Shown piece by piece: positions 62,246 through 64,000 of a stretch of 64,000 nucleotides of DNA. The stretch is from Bacteroidales bacterium (lineage in GTDB: Bacteria > Bacteroidota > Bacteroidia > Bacteroidales > UBA3663), in contig JAFYZW010000156.1 in the NCBI GenBank assembly GCA_017548545.1, positions 1-64,000 on the forward strand. Reading direction: 5' to 3'. Positions within the stretch are counted from its first letter, which is position 1. Each line of letters begins with the position of its first letter. The position numbers and the translations under genes are program-made. The notes under the pieces are model-generated. The model had not been told where the DNA came from. It did not search any database and worked only from the letters and a program-made list of their open reading frames with translations.

Positions 62246-62470
62246 ATGTTCAAATTTTTCAAAGCACGCCATCGCAAAGCCTACACTAGCTTAGCGTGGA
62301 AATACAAAGTATGGCCTGAAAAAGTCTATAAACTTGCTCATGGCAAACATGCACACTCTAAGAAAGAGCGTGATATAGTTCACGAACTTCTAGCTCTCGG
62401 AATTATCCATCGTCATTCGAGTGCCAGCTTGTCAAGTGATGACAAGGTGATTTTCGATAAAGATGAATAA
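62246..62470 (+). CDS. Small basic protein, unknown
   Basis: The start is at MFKFFKARHRKAYTSL, 34 nt after the GH105 stop, giving 74 residues. It is rich in Lys, His and aromatic residues (KVWPEKVYKLAHGKHAHSKKERD), predicted helical with an acidic end, and has no signal peptide. The size and charge would suit a nucleic-acid-binding protein, but there is no recognised domain. A strong terminator follows, so it closes the transcript. Confidence 0.65.
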   Translation: MFKFFKARHRKAYTSLAWKYKVWPEKVYKLAHGKHAHSKKERDIVHELLALGIIHRHSSASLSSDDKVIFDKDE

Positions 62471-62473
62471 AGA

Positions 62474-62507
62474 AATCCCCCGCCACCACAGTGACGGGGG
62501 ATTTTTT
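62474..62507 (+). terminator. Terminator after the small basic protein gene
   Basis: AATCCCCCG and its complement form a 9-bp stem with a 12-nt loop followed by six T. It lies 3 nt after the stop codon and separates two convergent genes. Confidence 0.88.
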
Positions 62508-62521
62508 AGGTCGATTAATGT

Positions 62522-63361
62522 TCAACGACGTCCTCCGCTTGAGTGACCTGCGCCACCCTTAACAACACCAGATTGAGTAGAAGAAGGCTTGTTGTTATTA
62601 GGTTTGGTTGTATTAGGCGCAGCGGGAGCATTGCTGCCGCGAGTTGCGGGACGGTTGTTAATCTGCGGGGTATTCTTGTTCTGACCCTTTCGCTGATCTT
62701 GATAGCGACTATCTTTCTCGCGATTGTCCTGATTGCGATTATTGTAGCCGTTCATCGGGGTCTTGGCGCCATGCTCACGATGGTTGTTGCCAAAGTCAAG
62801 ACGCTGATGATCCTTCTCATTGTGAGAACCGTGGATATTATGAGGTTTGGGCTCAATCTTATGACTGTAGCGATGATCACGATGATAGAATCCATCCGAG
62901 AAGTGATGACGGCTGTGTCCACCAGCATAAATCTTGAAGATGCTAGGAGCATCGAAGTAGAAGAACTTCGGGTTGTTGTAAATCTGATATACCCTGAATG
63001 TCCAACTGTTGCGATAGGTATAAACAGGACGATAGAAGTACTCTAGCTGGAGGAAACGATTGTACTGAGCAGCGTTCAAAATGTAACGCATGTCTTCATT
63101 ACGCCAATCCAGATAGGTGTAGTACATATTGATGGCGGACAAATAGCCTCTTGCCACATCGCCCATAATAGGATTGATGGCAAAGATGAAGTCATAGTTG
63201 ATCTCGTAGCAATCGTCATACTGCTGAGGAGTCATGTCGAGCTCCCAAGCCATTCGGTCGCTAAGGAAACGTGCTGTCTCACGGATCTTGCTAGTTGACA
63301 TGGCGAAGGCCTGTGAAGCTACCAGCATCGTAATTGCGAGGGATACAAAAAGCTTTTTCAT
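62522..63361 (-). CDS. Secreted low-complexity protein, unknown
   Basis: The protein has 279 residues with a signal peptide (ending SQAFA). The first 140 mature residues are rich in Tyr and Phe and look helical (DMTPQQYDDCYEINYDFIF, LDWRNEDMRYILN). From about residue 145 the chain becomes low complexity, rich in His, Asn, Arg, Gln and Pro, ending with SGGAGHSSGGRR-like sequence. It may be an envelope protein. No catalytic motif is seen. Confidence 0.65.
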   Translation of the reverse strand: MKKLFVSLAITMLVASQAFAMSTSKIRETARFLSDRMAWELDMTPQQYDDCYEINYDFIFAINPIMGDVARGYLSAINMYYTYLDWRNEDMRYILNAAQYNRFLQLEYFYRPVYTYRNSWTFRVYQIYNNPKFFYFDAPSIFKIYAGGHSRHHFSDGFYHRDHRYSHKIEPKPHNIHGSHNEKDHQRLDFGNNHREHGAKTPMNGYNNRNQDNREKDSRYQDQRKGQNKNTPQINNRPATRGSNAPAAPNTTKPNNNKPSSTQSGVVKGGAGHSSGGRR

Positions 63362-63487
63362 AATAGTAAATATTTAGTGGTTAATATTGGTTTTTCTATA
63401 ATTCTCGATTTTAAGACGAGTATTCACGAATATAGTTTAAACGTATTACTCTTATAGGATTGATTTATGAGAAGAAAAGGAATAAAA

Positions 63488-63543
63488 GAAGGGACGATGC
63501 AGTCGTCTGCTGAAAAAGAGACACACGATAAGTTCGTCCCTTC
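63488..63543 (-). terminator. Large hairpin after asnA, probable terminator
   Basis: GAAGGGACGA and TCGTCCCTTC are perfect 10-bp arms around a 36-nt loop that holds a small GCAG/CTGC stem. TTTTATTCC follows on the minus strand. It lies 28 nt after the asnA stop. The rest of the gap to the next gene shows only A/T-rich sequence. Confidence 0.55.
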
Positions 63544-63571
63544 AATTCCAAAAATATACTTAGTAATCACC

Positions 63572-64000
63572 TTAGATTAAGGGGATTCCTGACTGGGCAC
63601 AAGACCTGCGCATCTCAAGGGGCCAAATGCTAGACTGAGTCTCTCCGATATGTGCCTTATGGAGCAATATCATGCAGAGACGACTCTGACCGATACCTCC
63701 ACCTATCGACAGAGGCAATTCTCCTTCAAGCAGACGATGGTGAAAATAGAGACTCATTCTCTCTTCCTTTTCGGTCAATTTCAACTGACGTAATAGAGCC
63801 TCTGCATCCACTCGAATGCCCATCGAAGATAGTTCCATAGCAGCACCGAGCACAGGATACCAAACCAATAAGTCTCCGTTGAGTCCAAAATATCCCTCTT
63901 CGTTTTCCGTCGTCCAGTCATCATAATCAGGCGCACGCATGTCGTGTGGCTTGCCATCGGCCAACTTGCCACCGATACCCATGATGAATACTGCACCATG
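63572..64000 (-). CDS. asnA: Aspartate-ammonia ligase, C-terminal part (runs off the window)
   Basis: The visible 142 residues carry blocks typical of Asn[37 protein letters not shown] and the end [11 protein letters not shown]. The fold is class II synthetase-like, and the enzyme makes asparagine from aspartate, ammonia and ATP. The N-terminal part lies beyond the window edge. The stop is followed by a probable terminator. Confidence 0.93.
   Translation of the reverse strand, partial: HGAVFIMGIGGKLADGKPHDMRAPDYDDWTTENEEGYFGLNGDLLVWYPVLGAAMELSSMGIRVDAEALLRQLKLTEKEERMSLYFHHRLLEGELPLSIGGGIGQSRLCMILLHKAHIGETQSSIWPLEMRRSCAQSGIPLI

Noticed and set aside
63466-63579. Plus-strand frame of 37 codons between asnA and the secreted protein gene
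   Set aside because: It overlaps the probable asnA terminator hairpin and the asnA stop. It has no signal, motif or promoter.
1-64000. tRNA, rRNA, insertion sequences, integrases or attachment sites
   Set aside because: None was recognised when reading both strands. Intergenic gaps are short and are accounted for by promoters, terminators or repeats. A covariance-model search would be needed to exclude small RNAs.

Overview
The window is chromosomal DNA of a member of the Bacteroidales, most probably a Prevotella-like, fibre-degrading gut or rumen anaerobe. The evidence is the promoter type (TTTG, about 20 bp, then TAnnTTTG), A-rich leaders without clear Shine-Dalgarno sequences, a type IX secretion C-terminal signal, an ECF sigma / DUF4974 anti-sigma / STN-receptor module, a complete Na+-NQR operon, DUF4301, TSCPD and DUF349 proteins, and many secreted carbohydrate-active enzymes. 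Genus is an inference. No rRNA, tRNA, insertion sequence, phage or CRISPR array was seen.

Layout. 1-5.2 kb is accessory: small secreted proteins, a broken T9SS-cargo gene, and an outer-membrane receptor with its own sigma and anti-sigma factors. 5.3-10.0 kb is an operon of a large FAD/Fe-S dehydrogenase, a small lipoprotein and an M48-TerB protease. 10.19-10.55 kb is a tandem array of nine 42-bp units, each built around an invariant inverted repeat. 10.6-15.9 kb holds hisGDC and an EF-hand membrane protein. 16.0-19.2 kb is a GH106 alpha-L-rhamnosidase. 19.4-28.6 kb is mostly housekeeping (valS, DUF349, rsmE, nucleoside permease, DUF4301) plus an orphan cas6. 28.8-34.2 kb on the plus strand carries a RelA-type synthetase, a lipoprotein, MscS and an M18 aminopeptidase. 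34.2-37.4 kb on the minus strand carries a small membrane protein, an M23-LysM peptidase, a TSCPD protein, a DnaJ without zinc finger, and grpE.

37.6-46.8 kb on the plus strand has ispE, a LacI-family regulator with kduD, and nqrABCDEF. NqrC ends in an unusual cysteine-rich tail. 46.9-54.2 kb on the minus strand is a probable four-gene operon of an uncharacterised TIM-barrel-like protein, GH13, GH5 and GH9. 54.8-62.5 kb on the plus strand runs parE, coaD, an S41 protease, a CE12-CE8 double esterase, a GH105 hydrolase and a small basic protein. The window ends with a secreted low-complexity protein and the 3' part of asnA.

Functional links. The CE12-CE8 esterase (deacetylation and demethylation), GH106 (rhamnose release), GH105 (unsaturated uronyl release) and KduD (ketouronate reduction) together point to pectin or rhamnogalacturonan use. 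The GH9/GH5/GH13 group points to glucan breakdown. Sites like the two LacI-type operators in front of the regulator also occur in the hisG leader and in front of grpE. This suggests one or more LacI-family regulators with a wider regulon, but that link is inferred from sequence similarity only.
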